Shown here: positions 29,133-38,947 of the stretch, in pieces
How the letters are laid out: every line of letters begins with the position of its first letter
Numbering within the stretch: the stretch's first letter is position 1
Origin: Mycolicibacterium monacense
Lineage (GTDB): Bacteria; Actinomycetota; Actinomycetes; Mycobacteriales; Mycobacteriaceae
NCBI RefSeq assembly: GCF_010731575.1
Contig: NZ_AP022617.1
Span: 3,348,001 to 3,412,000 of the forward strand
Reading direction: 5' to 3'
DNA: 64,000 nt
Made by a program: the position numbers and the translations under genes
Notes under the pieces: generated by a model
What the model was told of the DNA's origin: nothing
Database searches by the model: none
The model's input: the letters and a program-made list of their open reading frames with translations, nothing else

Positions 29133-29767
29133 ACCCGCCCGTCGGTGACCGGCGCGGCGGTCGCGGCGACCACGTCGTCGAAGGTGACCCCCGGTGCCGT
29201 CTCGACGAGCTCGAATCCGGCACCGGTCACGTCGAGCACCCCCAGATTGGTGATCACCCGGCTCACCACCTGGCGGCCGGTGAGCGGGAGATCGCAGGCG
29301 GTGACCAGGCGCGCGGCACCGCCCCGGGTCACGTGTTCCATCAACACCAGAACCCGCCCCGCCCCGTTGACCAGATCCATCGCACCGCCGATGCCCTTGA
29401 CCATCGCGCCGGGGACCATCCAGTTCGCGAGGTCGCCGGCCATCGACACCTGCATGCCGCCCAAGACTGCGACGTCGACGTGGCCGCCGCGGATCATCGC
29501 GAAACTGGTCGCCGAATCGAAGTAGGACGCCCCGGCCACGACCGACACCGTCTGCTTGCCCGCGTTGATCAGGTCAGGGTCGACCTGGTCCTCGTACGGG
29601 AACGGACCGACACCGAGGATGCCGTTCTCGGCGTGCAGGGTGACCTGCGAACCGTCGGGCAGGTGATCGGGAATCAAAGTGGGCAAACCGATTCCGAGAT
29701 TGACGTAGTCGCCGTCGCGCAGTTCGGCCGCGGCGCGCGCGGCCATCTCATCCCGGGTCCAGCTCAT
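29078..29767 (-). CDS. pcaJ: 3-oxoadipate CoA-transferase subunit B (PcaJ)
   Basis: 229 residues with the family-I CoA-transferase active-site motif AENGILG (Glu47), which forms the glutamyl-CoA intermediate, and the [14 protein letters not shown] core. Pairs with PcaI to move CoA from succinyl-CoA to 3-oxoadipate. ATG overlaps the pcaI TGA. Its last 55 bp overlap the LuxR-type gene end to end, so the two transcripts are antisense there. Confidence 0.93.
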   Translation of the reverse strand: MSWTRDEMAARAAAELRDGDYVNLGIGLPTLIPDHLPDGSQVTLHAENGILGVGPFPYEDQVDPDLINAGKQTVSVVAGASYFDSATSFAMIRGGHVDVAVLGGMQVSMAGDLANWMVPGAMVKGIGGAMDLVNGAGRVLVLMEHVTRGGAARLVTACDLPLTGRQVVSRVITNLGVLDVTGAGFELVETAPGVTFDDVVAATAAPVTDGRVQLRSAASSVRERTPSLA

Positions 29768-30555
29768 CGCGTCGCCTCCTGTGTCGCGTCCGGACGGGGC
29801 CGGGTGGTGCGCTTCTCGATGTCCTTGCGCAGCGCCTGGATCGGGGTGAGCGCCACGATGCGCTGGACGAAGATGCCGGGCAGGTGGATCTCGTCGGGAG
29901 CCAGTTCGCCCACCTCGACGACCTCTTCCGCCTCGACGAGGGTGACCCGGCCGGCCATCGCCGCCGGCGGGTTGAAGTTGCGGGCCGCGGCGTGGAACCG
30001 GCAGTTGCCTGCCCGGTCGACGACGGCGGCGCGGATCAGCGCGTAGTCGGTGACGATGGCTTCCTCGAGCACCATGTCGCGGCCGGCGAAACTGCGAACC
30101 TCCTTGGGGGGTGACGCGAGCGCGACACTGCCGTCGGGGTGGTAGCGCCACGGCAGACCACCCTCGGCGACCAGCGTGCCGACACCGGTCGGAGTGAAGA
30201 ACGCGCCGAGGCCGCTGCCACCCGCGCGCAGCCGTTCGGCGAGCGTGCCCTGCGGGGTGAGTTCGACGGTCAACTCGCCGGCGAGGTACTGCCTGCCGAA
30301 TTCCTTGTTCTCCCCGACGTACGAGGCGATCACTCGGCTGATCCGGCCCGCTTCGAGGAGCAGACCGAGTCCGGCGCCGTCCACCCCGCAGTTGTTGGAG
30401 ACGATGGTCAGATCGTCGGCGCCCTGGTCGAGTAGCGCCTCGATGAGGAACCACGGGATACCGGCGAGGCCGAACCCACCGACGGCCAGGCTCGCGCCCG
30501 CCGGGATGTCGGCGACCGCATCACGGGCCGAACCGACGACTTTGTCGACTGTCAC
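29764..30555 (-). CDS. pcaI: 3-oxoadipate CoA-transferase subunit A (PcaI)
   Basis: 263 residues: [14 protein letters not shown] glycine-rich CoA-binding start, [14 protein letters not shown] and the [12 protein letters not shown] region are typical of alpha subunits. GTG start overlaps the pcaD stop as GTGA, and its own TGA overlaps pcaJ. Confidence 0.93.
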   Translation of the reverse strand: MTVDKVVGSARDAVADIPAGASLAVGGFGLAGIPWFLIEALLDQGADDLTIVSNNCGVDGAGLGLLLEAGRISRVIASYVGENKEFGRQYLAGELTVELTPQGTLAERLRAGGSGLGAFFTPTGVGTLVAEGGLPWRYHPDGSVALASPPKEVRSFAGRDMVLEEAIVTDYALIRAAVVDRAGNCRFHAAARNFNPPAAMAGRVTLVEAEEVVEVGELAPDEIHLPGIFVQRIVALTPIQALRKDIEKRTTRPRPDATQEATR

Positions 30556-31322
30556 GATTGCTCCAGGTGTTCGATGAGGGCGGGGGTGACGATCCCGGGT
30601 TGCTGCGCGTTGGCGAGGTGCGCGGCGTCGGGGACGACCAGCAGTCGGCCGTCCTTGACGCCGTCGGCGATCTCACGCAGCTTCGCGGGCGGTGTCGCCG
30701 GGTCGCGGCTACCCGCGATGGCCAGGGTCGGCGCGACGATCGAGGTGAGGTCGTCACGCAGGTCGAGCGTGGCGATGGCTTCGCAGCAGCCCGCATAACC
30801 CTCGGCGGGAGTGGCGGCCACCATCGCCTCACAGCCCGCCCGCACCCTGGGATGCGCCGCCCGGTACGGCGCGGTGAACCAGCGCTCGACGACGGCGCCC
30901 GCCACGGCGCCACTGCCGCGCCTGCGCACGACCTCGGCGCGGTCGCGCCAGGTCGACGCAGGTGACAGCGCGGTGGCGGTGCACAGCAGGGCCAGCCGGT
31001 CGACGCGCTCGGGGTTTCGGGCGGCCACCCGCATCGCCGTCATCCCGCCCAGTGAGAGGCCGACGAGATGGGCGCGTTCGATGCCGAGCCGATCCAGCAG
31101 CGCGACGAGGTCGTCGGCCAGATCATCGATGCGGTACGGACCCGCGGGGACCGGTGAGGCGCCGTGCCCTCTGGTGTCGTAGCGCACGACGCGGAAGCGC
31201 GCTTCGAGGTCGGCGAGCTGTGGATCCCACATCCGGTGGGTGGAACCCAACGAGTTGCTGAGCACCACGACCGGTCGGTCGTCACGACCGCTGACGAGCG
31301 TGTGCACATCTACCGAAGCCAT
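30552..31322 (-). CDS. pcaD: 3-oxoadipate enol-lactonase PcaD
   Basis: 256 residues, alpha/beta hydrolase. Nucleophile Ser90 in GLSLGG, acid in GSRDPATP and His in PDAAHLAN complete the triad; [12 protein letters not shown] at the N-terminus is typical of enol-lactonases. Hydrolyses the enol-lactone made by CatC. First gene of pcaDIJ; divergent from a LysR gene 75 bp away. Unlike many actinobacterial PcaL proteins it is not fused to a decarboxylase. Confidence 0.93.
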   Translation of the reverse strand: MASVDVHTLVSGRDDRPVVVLSNSLGSTHRMWDPQLADLEARFRVVRYDTRGHGASPVPAGPYRIDDLADDLVALLDRLGIERAHLVGLSLGGMTAMRVAARNPERVDRLALLCTATALSPASTWRDRAEVVRRRGSGAVAGAVVERWFTAPYRAAHPRVRAGCEAMVAATPAEGYAGCCEAIATLDLRDDLTSIVAPTLAIAGSRDPATPPAKLREIADGVKDGRLLVVPDAAHLANAQQPGIVTPALIEHLEQS

Positions 31323-31379
31323 GCCTGCAACTGTAGTGACGTGCTCTTATATTGAGAAATACCTGTTTGCGAGCGATTA

Positions 31380-31394
31380 ATACAAAGGAAGTAT
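31380..31394. promoter_or_regulatory. ATAC-N7-GTAT LysR (BenM/CatM-type) box
   Basis: ATACAAAGGAAGTAT fits exactly the ATAC-N7-GTAT consensus known for BenM and CatM of Acinetobacter. It includes the AAAGGAAG ribosome site of the LysR gene, so binding could repress its own translation/transcription and act on the divergent pcaD promoter. Confidence 0.55.
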
Positions 31395-31397
31395 GAG

Positions 31398-32309
31398 ATG
31401 GAACTGCGGCACCTCCGCTACTTCCGGGCGGTCGCCGAGGAGTTGCACTTCGGCCGCGCGGCCGAGCGACTGCACATCGCGCAGCCCCCGCTGTCCCAGC
31501 AGATCCGAGCCCTCGAGCGGGAGCTCGGCGTCTCCCTCTTGACGCGCTCGACCCGCAAGGTCGAGCTCACGCCCGCGGGCGCGGCCTACCTGGACCGCGC
31601 GGTGGCGATCCTCGACGCGGTCGACGACGCCACCGGGTTGGCGCAACGGGTCGCCGGCGGCTCGGCGGGCCGGCTGGTGATCGGCTGCGTCGGATCGGCC
31701 ACCTACTCGCTGCTGCCCGCGTTGGTACGCGCGCTGCGCGAGGCGCTGCCCGGCGTCGACGTCAACGTGCGCGGGGAGATGCTGGCACCGGCCCAGATCA
31801 CCGCGCTGGTGTCCGGGGAGATCGACCTGGCGCTGCTGCGTCCGCCGGTGCAGCATCCGGCGGTGCAGGTGGAAACGATCCGCCGTGACCGGTTGCTGGT
31901 GGCGCTTCCGGACGGCCATCGGCTGGCCGCCTCGACCGGGGTGCACATCGCCGAACTGCGCGGTGAGGAGTTCATCGTGCACGCCGGACACGGGCACTCC
32001 GTGATGAACAGCGTGGTGACCGCACTGTGCGCCGAGGCGGGTTTCGTACCCCTCGGGCGTCACGAGGTCGAGGAGACCTCGACGCTGGTCACGCTCGTCG
32101 CAGCTGGGCTGGGCGTGGCGGTGGTGCCCGAACCCACCGCCGCGCTGGGGGTGACCGGTGTCCGCTACCGGCCGTTGGCCGGTGACCGGCCCGTCACCGT
32201 CGATCTGCTGGCCGCACACGCCGCGCGGGCCCATTCGCCGCTGGTCGAACGTGTTCTGGAGGTCTTGCGTGGAGTCGCCCGAACCCAGCAGCGGCCCGAC
32301 ATAGGCTGA
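31398..32309 (+). CDS. LysR-type regulator beside pcaDIJ
   Basis: 303 residues; HTH MELRHLRYFRAVAEELHFGR...LHIAQPPLSQQIRALE followed by an effector domain with the LTTR glycine-valine core (VAAGLGVAVVPEP). Close paralogue of the catR product in the first 65 residues. ATG 31398 has AAAGGAAG 6 bases upstream. Its divergent position next to pcaD suggests control by muconate or 3-oxoadipate, but the effector cannot be read from sequence. Confidence 0.9.
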   Translation: MELRHLRYFRAVAEELHFGRAAERLHIAQPPLSQQIRALERELGVSLLTRSTRKVELTPAGAAYLDRAVAILDAVDDATGLAQRVAGGSAGRLVIGCVGSATYSLLPALVRALREALPGVDVNVRGEMLAPAQITALVSGEIDLALLRPPVQHPAVQVETIRRDRLLVALPDGHRLAASTGVHIAELRGEEFIVHAGHGHSVMNSVVTALCAEAGFVPLGRHEVEETSTLVTLVAAGLGVAVVPEPTAALGVTGVRYRPLAGDRPVTVDLLAAHAARAHSPLVERVLEVLRGVARTQQRPDIG

Positions 32310-32313
32310 GACC

Positions 32314-33168
32314 ATGGCCGACAAACCCCTCAGCGGGAAAACCATGTTCATCTCCGGCGCGAGCCGCGGTATCGGCTTGGCCATCGCCAAGCGCGTCGCC
32401 GCCGACGGTGCCAATATCGCGCTGGTCGCCAAGACCGCCGAACCGCATCCCAAACTGCCCGGCACGATTTACACCGCGGCCGAGGAGATCGAGGCGGCCG
32501 GCGGTCAGGCGCTGCCCATCGTCGGTGACATCCGCGACGGTGATTCGGTCACCGCCGCCGTCGCCAAGACCGTGGAGCAGTTCGGCGGCATCGACATCTG
32601 CGTCAACAACGCGTCGGCGATCAACCTGGGCTCGGTCGAGGAGGTGCCGCTCAAACGCTTCGATCTGATGAACGGCATCCAGGTGCGCGGCACCTACGCC
32701 GTCACTCAGGCCTGCATCCCGCACATGAAGGGCCGCGACAACCCGCACATCCTCACGCTGTCCCCGCCGATCCGGCTGGAGCCGCAGTGGCTGACACCGA
32801 CCGCCTACATGATGGCGAAATTCGGGATGACGTTGTGCGCGTTGGGTATCGCCGAAGAGATGCGCGAGGCGGGGATCGCGTCGAACACCCTGTGGCCACG
32901 CACGATGGTGGCGACCGCCGCGGTGCAGAACCTGCTCGGCGGCGACGAGGCGATGGCCCGCGCCCGCAAACCCGAGGTCTATTCCGATGCGGCGTATGCG
33001 GTGCTGACCAAACCGTCGTCCTACACCGGGCACAGCCTGCTGTGCGAGGACGTGCTGCTCGAGGCCGGCGTCACGGATCTGTCGGCCTACGACTGCATCC
33101 CGGGCTCCGAGCTCGGCGTCGACCTGTGGGTCGACTCCCCCAACCCGCCGGGTTATCAAGGGCCCTGA
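32314..33168 (+). CDS. Short-chain dehydrogenase/reductase, HSDL2-like (Rv3224-like)
   Basis: 284 residues. NAD(P) motif SGASRGIG, NNAS, and catalytic YMMAK are present; the long C-terminal GHSLLCEDVLLEAGV...DLWVDSPNPPGYQ segment is typical of the hydroxysteroid-dehydrogenase-like 2 group. Starts 4 bp after the LysR stop, yet is the resumption of core synteny (Rv3224). Substrate unknown. The 78 bp after it hold only a weak 5-bp dyad. Confidence 0.88.
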   Translation: MADKPLSGKTMFISGASRGIGLAIAKRVAADGANIALVAKTAEPHPKLPGTIYTAAEEIEAAGGQALPIVGDIRDGDSVTAAVAKTVEQFGGIDICVNNASAINLGSVEEVPLKRFDLMNGIQVRGTYAVTQACIPHMKGRDNPHILTLSPPIRLEPQWLTPTAYMMAKFGMTLCALGIAEEMREAGIASNTLWPRTMVATAAVQNLLGGDEAMARARKPEVYSDAAYAVLTKPSSYTGHSLLCEDVLLEAGVTDLSAYDCIPGSELGVDLWVDSPNPPGYQGP

Positions 33169-33246
33169 GGCCATAGATCGCGCCCACGGTCGTGGATTTC
33201 GGCTCGCGCACAGCCCTGGTCGCAATCTTCGGGCGCGCAACCAGAG

Positions 33247-34770
33247 TCAGTCGGCCTGGTAGACGATCCCGCGCCCGATCGCCTCTCGGACCATCGGCAG
33301 CGCCGCGGTGGCCAACGCCTCGGCGTCGACATCGTGGAAGGCGGCGAGCAGGTCGATCAACGTGCCCAGCGGCACCTCACCGCGGCATCCCGCCAGTAGC
33401 GCACGCGACACCTCGTCGACGCCGATGACCGCGCCCGGTCCGCCCGGACGGCGTACCGCCGCACCCACGACCTGCCAGCCGTCGGGCCCGGGCAGTGACT
33501 GTTCGTCGAGGAACACCGGCGCCGTGGACAGCCGCGCGGCCAGCAGGTCGGTGTCGCTGACGTGGTGGAGATACTCACGACGGGCGAAGAACGCGTCGAC
33601 CTCCCGGCCGGTGACGATCTCGTCGGCCGCGGTGATCTCCTCCAGGATGTGCTCGGGCCGGCGCTGTTCGCCGACCCGCGGTGCGCGCAACGCGATCATG
33701 CCCATGCCGATCGCGGTGATGCGCGCGGCGGCGAACCAGTCCAGCCACTCACCGCCACGCCGGGCCGCCTCCTCCGCCGGTTCGCCGGCGTCGGAGGTCC
33801 ACATGGTCACGTAGCTGACCGGATCGGCGAGTTCGCGCTGCACCACCCACGCGTGCAGGCCCGTGTCCGCGAGCCAGCCCCGCACGCGCTCACGCCAGTC
33901 CTGACCGTCACGCACGATCCAGTTGGCCATGACGTGCGCGGTGCCGCCCGGCTCGAGATGGTCGCTGACCCGTTCGATCAGGTTGCGGCACAACGCATCT
34001 CCGACCATACCGGAATCTCGGTATATGTAGTCGCGGGCACCGGCACCCACCACGAACGGCGGGTTGGACACGATCAGGTCGAAGCGCTCGCCGGCGACCG
34101 GCTCGAACAGGCTGCCGCAGCGCAGATCCCATGACATCCCGTTCAGGCGCGCGGTCGCCGCGGCCAGCGCCAGCGCCCGCTCGTTGGTGTCGGTCGCGAC
34201 GATCTCGGAGCTGTGCGCGTCGAGGTGCAGCGCCTGGATTCCGCAGCCGGTGCCGAGATCGAGTGCGCGCCTGGCCGGTTCACGCACCACCGCGCGGGCC
34301 AGCGACACCGACGCACCGCCGATACCCAGAACGTGGTCGCGGCGCACCGCGCCCGAACGCAGTGCCGAATCCAGATCCGAGACGACGAAGAAGTCCCGTT
34401 GCCCGTCACCGTGCGGGCGGATGTCGAGAGCGGCCCGCACCGTCGCCTGCGACGTGCTCGCCAGGACACCGTTGTCGATCAGTGCGTCGACCCCGGCGGT
34501 CGGGAACGCCGCCGCGGCCCGGTCTCGCGGTTCCTCCGCGCCGAGCAGGAACAGCCGCACCACCACGGCCAGGGCCTGCTGCTGCGGGGCGGCCCGGTCG
34601 GTCGCGCGCAGCGCAGGCCACCAGACACCGCGGGCGAACGCCGCATCGGCGTCGGCGCCGAGGAGGGCGGCCACCCCGTCGGTGGTGTACCCGGCGGCCC
34701 GCAGGTCGGTGCCGAGGGCGTCGACGACGGCGGTGGAGTGCAGCGGATGCGGCTCAACCGGCCCGCTCAA
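33247..34770 (-). CDS. SAM-dependent methyltransferase, HemK-like core with extra N- and C-terminal domains
   Basis: 507 residues. SAM motif [13 protein letters not shown] and catalytic SNPPF (N6 of adenine or glutamine amide) lie in the middle; a helical N-terminal 150 residues and a C-terminal 200-residue domain flank it. NPPF enzymes methylate rRNA, DNA or release factors, and the target here is not known. TTG start overlaps the SRAP stop (TTGA), so it is translated together with the SRAP protein. Confidence 0.85.
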   Translation of the reverse strand: MSGPVEPHPLHSTAVVDALGTDLRAAGYTTDGVAALLGADADAAFARGVWWPALRATDRAAPQQQALAVVVRLFLLGAEEPRDRAAAAFPTAGVDALIDNGVLASTSQATVRAALDIRPHGDGQRDFFVVSDLDSALRSGAVRRDHVLGIGGASVSLARAVVREPARRALDLGTGCGIQALHLDAHSSEIVATDTNERALALAAATARLNGMSWDLRCGSLFEPVAGERFDLIVSNPPFVVGAGARDYIYRDSGMVGDALCRNLIERVSDHLEPGGTAHVMANWIVRDGQDWRERVRGWLADTGLHAWVVQRELADPVSYVTMWTSDAGEPAEEAARRGGEWLDWFAAARITAIGMGMIALRAPRVGEQRRPEHILEEITAADEIVTGREVDAFFARREYLHHVSDTDLLAARLSTAPVFLDEQSLPGPDGWQVVGAAVRRPGGPGAVIGVDEVSRALLAGCRGEVPLGTLIDLLAAFHDVDAEALATAALPMVREAIGRGIVYQAD

Positions 34771-35552
34771 AGCAGCGTGGCCTGTTCGGGCTCAGGCTCG
34801 GCCGGGGCGATCAACTCCGGACCGTTGTTGCGGACGCTGTTGACCAGCCGGGACACCTCGCGGACCTCGATGCGGTCGAGGTCCCCGTGGCCGCGCAACA
34901 GGCCCTCGTCGATCGGGGCGTCGGGGTCGAGCCAGCGGTCCCAGTCCTCGGCGCTGACGGTCAGCGGCATGCGGTCGTGGATCTCCGCGAGTGGGCCTGC
35001 GGCGTCGGTGGTGATGATCGTGCAGCTCAGCAGCGGTGGCGCCTCCTTCGGGGCGTCTCTGGGCCGCCATGTGGTCCACAGCCCGGCCATGAACAACGGC
35101 TCGCCGTCGGCGCCGTACATGAAGAACGGGGTCTTCGCCGCCTTCTTCTTGCCGCCCTCGGCGGGGTTGGGTCGCCACTCGTACCAACCGTCCATCGGGA
35201 CGAGACAACGTCTGCTCTTGGCCGAGCTGCGGAACGCGGGCGAGGTGGTGACCTTGTCGGCGCGGGCATTGATCAGCAGCGGACCCTTGTTGTCGGGCGC
35301 ACCGTCGTCGGTGCTCTTGACCCACGGCGGGATCAGCCCCCACCGCATCGACCGCAGCCGGCGCGCCGCCTCGTCCTCGGGTTCGCTGTGCCGCTTGACG
35401 ACCGTGGTGATGGTGGTGGTCGGCGCGACGTTGTAGTTGGGGCCGGGGTAGTTGGGGCCGGGGTCCTTCGGCGCGGCGTTGGTCTCGTCGATCGCCTTGA
35501 TCTTCTCGGCCAGCAGGGCCGGGTCGGTGGTGACTGCGAAACGTCCACACAT
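34767..35552 (-). CDS. SRAP domain protein (HMCES/YedK family)
   Basis: 261 residues beginning MCGRF, so the catalytic Cys2 becomes N-terminal after Met removal; Asn (NARAD) and Glu/His (MDGWYEW, EIHDRMP) active-site motifs present. SRAP proteins form a thiazolidine crosslink with abasic sites in single-stranded DNA and shield them. ATG 35552 fixed by the CGRF motif. Coupled to the downstream methyltransferase. Equivalent to Rv3226c. Confidence 0.93.
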   Translation of the reverse strand: MCGRFAVTTDPALLAEKIKAIDETNAAPKDPGPNYPGPNYNVAPTTTITTVVKRHSEPEDEAARRLRSMRWGLIPPWVKSTDDGAPDNKGPLLINARADKVTTSPAFRSSAKSRRCLVPMDGWYEWRPNPAEGGKKKAAKTPFFMYGADGEPLFMAGLWTTWRPRDAPKEAPPLLSCTIITTDAAGPLAEIHDRMPLTVSAEDWDRWLDPDAPIDEGLLRGHGDLDRIEVREVSRLVNSVRNNGPELIAPAEPEPEQATLL

Positions 35553-35597
35553 ACCTCCGATACTGGCACGCCGAACCGACAAGGCAGGATGGACGGC

Positions 35598-36905
35598 GTG
35601 AGCAATTGGCCGGCCCCCTCGACGCCGACCCCCGTGCACGCCACGCTGACGATCCCGGGTTCGAAGTCCCAGACCAACCGGGCACTCGTGCTCGCCGCGC
35701 TGGCCACCCCGCAGGGCACGTCCACGATCAGCGGCGCGCTGCGCAGCCGCGACACCGACCTGATGATCGGGGCCCTGCAGACCCTCGGATTCGACGTCGA
35801 ATCCGTCGGCACCGACAGCGACCTGCGCGTCGGCGGAGGCCTGGCGCCCGCCGCCGGCGCCCGGGTCGACTGCGGGCTCGCGGGTACGGTCCTGCGGTTC
35901 CTGCCGCCCGTGGCGGCGCTGAGCACCGAGACCGTCGAATTCGACGGTGACGAGCAGGCCCGCGCCCGCCCGATCGCGCCGCTGCTGGCGGGGCTGCAGT
36001 CGCTCGGCGTGCGCATCGACGGCGACGGTCTGCCCTTCCGGGTGCGCGGTGAGGGTTCGGTGGCCGGCGGCACCGTCGAGATCGACGCCTCGGCGTCATC
36101 GCAGTTCGTCTCCGGGCTCATGCTGTCCGGCGCCTTGTTCCGCGACGGCCTGACCATCGTGCACACCGGCGAATCGGTCCCGTCGGCGCCGCATGTGGCG
36201 ATGACCGTCAGCATGCTGCGCGACGCCGGCGTCGAGGTCGACGACACCGAGACCAACAGGTGGACCGTGCGGCCCGGTCGCGTGGCGGCGCGCCACTGGA
36301 CCATCGAACCGGACCTGTCCAATGCGGTGCCGTTCCTGTCCGCAGGCGTGGTCAGCGGCGGTGCCGTCAGGGTCACCGGCTGGCCGGCCGTGAGCACCCA
36401 GCCGGCCGCGGCGATCATGGCGATCCTCGAGAAGGTCGGTGCGGTGGTGCGCCAGAGCGAGTCGTACCTCGAGGTCCAGGGCACCCGGCAGTACCAGGGG
36501 TTCGACGTGGACCTGCACGACGTCGGGGAGCTCACCCCCGCGGTGGCGGCGCTCGCGGCCGTGGCCACCCCGGGTGCGGTGTCCCGGTTGCGCGGCGTCG
36601 CACACCTGCGCGGCCACGAGACCGACCGGCTCGCCGCGCTGAGCGCCGAGATCAACGGCCTGGGCGGACAGTGCGAGGAGACCGCCGACGGACTGGTGAT
36701 CACCGCCGCGCCGCTGCACGGCGGCGTCTGGCACTCCTACGCCGACCACCGGATGGCGATGGCCGGCGCCATCGTCGGATTGCGCACCCCCGGTGTCGAG
36801 ATCGAGGACATCGCCACCACCGCGAAGACGCTGCCCGAGTTCCCGCAGATGTGGGCGGACATGCTGGCGGGGCAGACTGCCACCGACCCCGAGGCAGGCG
36901 CTTGA
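35598..36905 (+). CDS. aroA: 3-phosphoshikimate 1-carboxyvinyltransferase (EPSP synthase) AroA
   Basis: 435 residues. [16 protein letters not shown] (PEP/shikimate-3-phosphate Lys), [34 protein letters not shown] motifs; complete length. Sixth step of the shikimate pathway. GTG 35598 (VSNWPAP) aligns with the recalled mycobacterial N-terminus; ATG 35589 would add three residues. Only 45 bp separate it from the divergent SRAP gene. Confidence 0.96.
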   Translation: MSNWPAPSTPTPVHATLTIPGSKSQTNRALVLAALATPQGTSTISGALRSRDTDLMIGALQTLGFDVESVGTDSDLRVGGGLAPAAGARVDCGLAGTVLRFLPPVAALSTETVEFDGDEQARARPIAPLLAGLQSLGVRIDGDGLPFRVRGEGSVAGGTVEIDASASSQFVSGLMLSGALFRDGLTIVHTGESVPSAPHVAMTVSMLRDAGVEVDDTETNRWTVRPGRVAARHWTIEPDLSNAVPFLSAGVVSGGAVRVTGWPAVSTQPAAAIMAILEKVGAVVRQSESYLEVQGTRQYQGFDVDLHDVGELTPAVAALAAVATPGAVSRLRGVAHLRGHETDRLAALSAEINGLGGQCEETADGLVITAAPLHGGVWHSYADHRMAMAGAIVGLRTPGVEIEDIATTAKTLPEFPQMWADMLAGQTATDPEAGA

Positions 36906-37882
36906 GCCCTCGCGAATACGACGAGTCCGACGTCCGGGTGCGGCCGGGTCGGGGCTCGCGTCCGCGGACGAAGACCCGGCCCGAGCACGCCGAAGCGCGC
37001 AGCGCCATGGTGGTGACCGTCGACCGTGGGCGTTGGGGATGTGCGCTCGACCGCGACCCGGAGCATGTGGTGACCGCGATGCGGGCCCGCGAACTGGGCC
37101 GCACCCCGATCGTCGTCGGTGACGACGTGGAGGTGGTCGGTGACCTGACCGCGCGACCGGACACGCTGGCTCGCATCGTGCGCCGCAGTGAACGCCGAAC
37201 GGTGTTGCGGCGCACCGCAGATGACACCGACCCGACCGAACGGGTGGTGGTCGCCAATGCCGACCAACTGCTCATCGTGGTGGCACTGGCCGATCCGCCG
37301 CCGCGGACCGGATTCGTCGAACGCGCGCTGATCGCGGCGTACGCGGGCGGCCTGAGGCCGGTCCTGTGCCTGACCAAGAGTGATCTCGCCCCGGCCGAGC
37401 CGTTCGCCGCCCAATTCACCGACCTCGACCTCACCATCATCACCGCGGGCCGCGACGACACCCTCGACGGGGTCGTGCCGCTGCTGACCGGACAGGTCAC
37501 GGTGCTGCTCGGCCATTCCGGGGTCGGCAAGTCCACACTGGTCAATCGCCTTGTGCCGCAGGCACACCGCGCGATCGGCGAGGTGAGCGGCGTGGGTAAG
37601 GGACGGCACACGTCAACGCAGTCGGTCGCCCTGCCGCTGGCCGATGCCGGCTGGGTGATCGACACGCCCGGCATCCGCTCGTTCGGGTTGGCCCACATCG
37701 AACCCGACGATGTGCTGCTGGCGTTCTCCGATCTGGCCGAGGCGATCGCCGACTGCCCCCGCGGTTGTCGGCACATGGGTCCGCCCGCCGATCCCGAATG
37801 CGCGCTCGACAGCCTCACCGGGGCGGCCGCCGGTCGGGTGGCCGCGGCACGTCACCTGCTGGGCGCGCTGAACGAGGCATGA
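36902..37882 (+). CDS. rsgA: Ribosome small-subunit GTPase RsgA
   Basis: 326 residues. OB-fold N-terminus, circularly permuted GTPase order: G4 TKSD, then G1 GHSGVGKST, then G3 DTPG, and the zinc site [16 protein letters not shown] near the end. Late 30S assembly factor. TTG start overlaps the aroA TGA. Followed by a hairpin. Confidence 0.95.
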   Translation: MSPREYDESDVRVRPGRGSRPRTKTRPEHAEARSAMVVTVDRGRWGCALDRDPEHVVTAMRARELGRTPIVVGDDVEVVGDLTARPDTLARIVRRSERRTVLRRTADDTDPTERVVVANADQLLIVVALADPPPRTGFVERALIAAYAGGLRPVLCLTKSDLAPAEPFAAQFTDLDLTIITAGRDDTLDGVVPLLTGQVTVLLGHSGVGKSTLVNRLVPQAHRAIGEVSGVGKGRHTSTQSVALPLADAGWVIDTPGIRSFGLAHIEPDDVLLAFSDLAEAIADCPRGCRHMGPPADPECALDSLTGAAAGRVAAARHLLGALNEA

Positions 37883-37954
37883 CCGGCAGCTATCTCGAGG
37901 TCGCCCGGTGACACAAACCCGCAGCGAGCTGACAGGCGCGTGACGGAATCGACC

Positions 37955-37991
37955 CGATGTGTGTGGGGTTGCCCGAACCGGGCACACATCG
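37955..37991 (+). terminator. Hairpin between rsgA and the aldo-keto reductase
   Basis: Arms CGATGTGTG (37955-37963) and CACACATCG (37983-37991) are perfect complements; a small inner stem CCCG-AAC-CGGG lies in the loop. Could terminate rsgA or act as an operator for the next gene, 34 bp away. Confidence 0.4.
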
Positions 37992-38025
37992 TGTCTATGC
38001 AACTACGCCAGAAGGAGGCTCGACC

Positions 38026-38874
38026 TTGAGCACCGTCCCCACAGTCACCTTGAACGACGGCGCGTCGATCCCGCAGCTCGGGTTCGGCGTCTACCAGGTC
38101 AAACCCGATGAGACGGCGAATGCGGTGAAGACGGCGCTCGACATCGGCTACCGCCACATCGACACCGCCGAGATGTACCAGAACGAGCGCGGGGTCGGCG
38201 AGGGCGTTCGCGACGCCGGCATCGACCGCGCCGAGGTCTTCGTCACCAGCAAGCTCAACAACGGGTTCCACCGGCCCGACGATGCCCGCCGCGCCTTCGA
38301 CAAGACGTTGAGCGAGTTGGGTTTCGAGTACGTCGACCTGTTCCTCATCCACTGGCCACTGCCCACCCTGTACGACGGCGACTTCGTCTCGACGTGGCAG
38401 ACACTCGAGGAGTTCAAGAAAGACGGCCGCGCGCGCAGCATCGGTGTGTCGAATTTCCAGGTCGACCATCTCGGGCGCCTCGCCCGTGAGACGGAGACGG
38501 TGCCCGCGGTCAACCAGATCGAGGTGCATCCGTACTTCACCAACGACGCGGTGCGCGCCTACGGCAGGGAACACGGGATCGCCACCGAGGCGTGGTCGCC
38601 GATCGCGCAGGGTCAGGTGCTCGACGATCCGACGGTCACCCGCATCGCCGAGGCGAGCGGGAAGTCACCCGCGCAGGTGGTGTTGCGCTGGCATGTTCAG
38701 CGTGGCGACATCATCTTCCCGAAATCGGTGACGCCCGAGCGCATCGAGGAGAACTTCAACCTGTTCGACTTCGAGTTGAGCGAGGCCGACGTCGATGCGC
38801 TGTCCGGTCTCGACAAGAGCGAGCAGGGCCGCATCGGACCGAATCCGGACACGTTCGACTACATCCCCGACTGA
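38026..38874 (+). CDS. Aldo-keto reductase
   Basis: 282 residues. AKR tetrad visible: Asp in HIDTAEMY, Tyr in MYQNE, Lys in TSKLNN, His in LIHWP; NADPH-binding PKSVTPERIEEN. Reduces aldehydes/ketones such as methylglyoxal. TTG 38026 is chosen because AGAAGGAGG lies 7 bases upstream; an in-frame ATG at 37957 has no ribosome site and includes the hairpin. Not part of the H37Rv order at this point. Confidence 0.92.
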   Translation: MSTVPTVTLNDGASIPQLGFGVYQVKPDETANAVKTALDIGYRHIDTAEMYQNERGVGEGVRDAGIDRAEVFVTSKLNNGFHRPDDARRAFDKTLSELGFEYVDLFLIHWPLPTLYDGDFVSTWQTLEEFKKDGRARSIGVSNFQVDHLGRLARETETVPAVNQIEVHPYFTNDAVRAYGREHGIATEAWSPIAQGQVLDDPTVTRIAEASGKSPAQVVLRWHVQRGDIIFPKSVTPERIEENFNLFDFELSEADVDALSGLDKSEQGRIGPNPDTFDYIPD

Positions 38875-38886
38875 CCCCGGAAACGC

Positions 38887-38942
38887 CGAAACTGCGGGGA
38901 GATCGTCCATCCGATCCGGATGGTGATCTCCCCGCAGTTTCG
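38887..38942. terminator. 18-bp perfect palindrome, bidirectional terminator of AKR and desA3
   Basis: Arms 38887-38904 and 38925-38942 are exact reverse complements; a second 7-bp stem (CCATCCG/CGGATGG) continues in the loop. It fills the gap between the two convergent stops. The outer ends read CGAAACTGCGG, close to CGAAACTACGG of the palindrome at 16836. Confidence 0.85.
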
Positions 38943-38947
38943 AGGTA

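Larger units (their letters stand above)
18512..32309. other. Benzoate/catechol degradation island (cat-ben-pca)
   Basis: Eleven consecutive genes for benzoate breakdown and its control occupy this stretch, while the genes on each side (ybaK/sigH and the Rv3224-like SDR) are neighbours in H37Rv. No integrase, transposase, tRNA or flanking direct repeat is visible, and composition is like the surroundings, so it may be an old gain or a loss in tubercle bacilli. Confidence 0.7.

Noticed and set aside
31353..31364. Second LysR box TATT-N4-AATA in the pcaD-LysR gap
   Set aside because: Arms of only four A/T-rich bases; not distinguishable from chance.
33169..33246. Terminator after the SDR gene
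   Set aside because: Only a 5-bp dyad (CCACG/CGTGG) is present, too weak to call.
34131..35589. Long plus-strand frame running from inside the methyltransferase gene into aroA (924 codons in total)
   Set aside because: The upstream 490 codons are Arg/Pro-rich antisense translation of two clear minus-strand genes; aroA has its own start at 35598.
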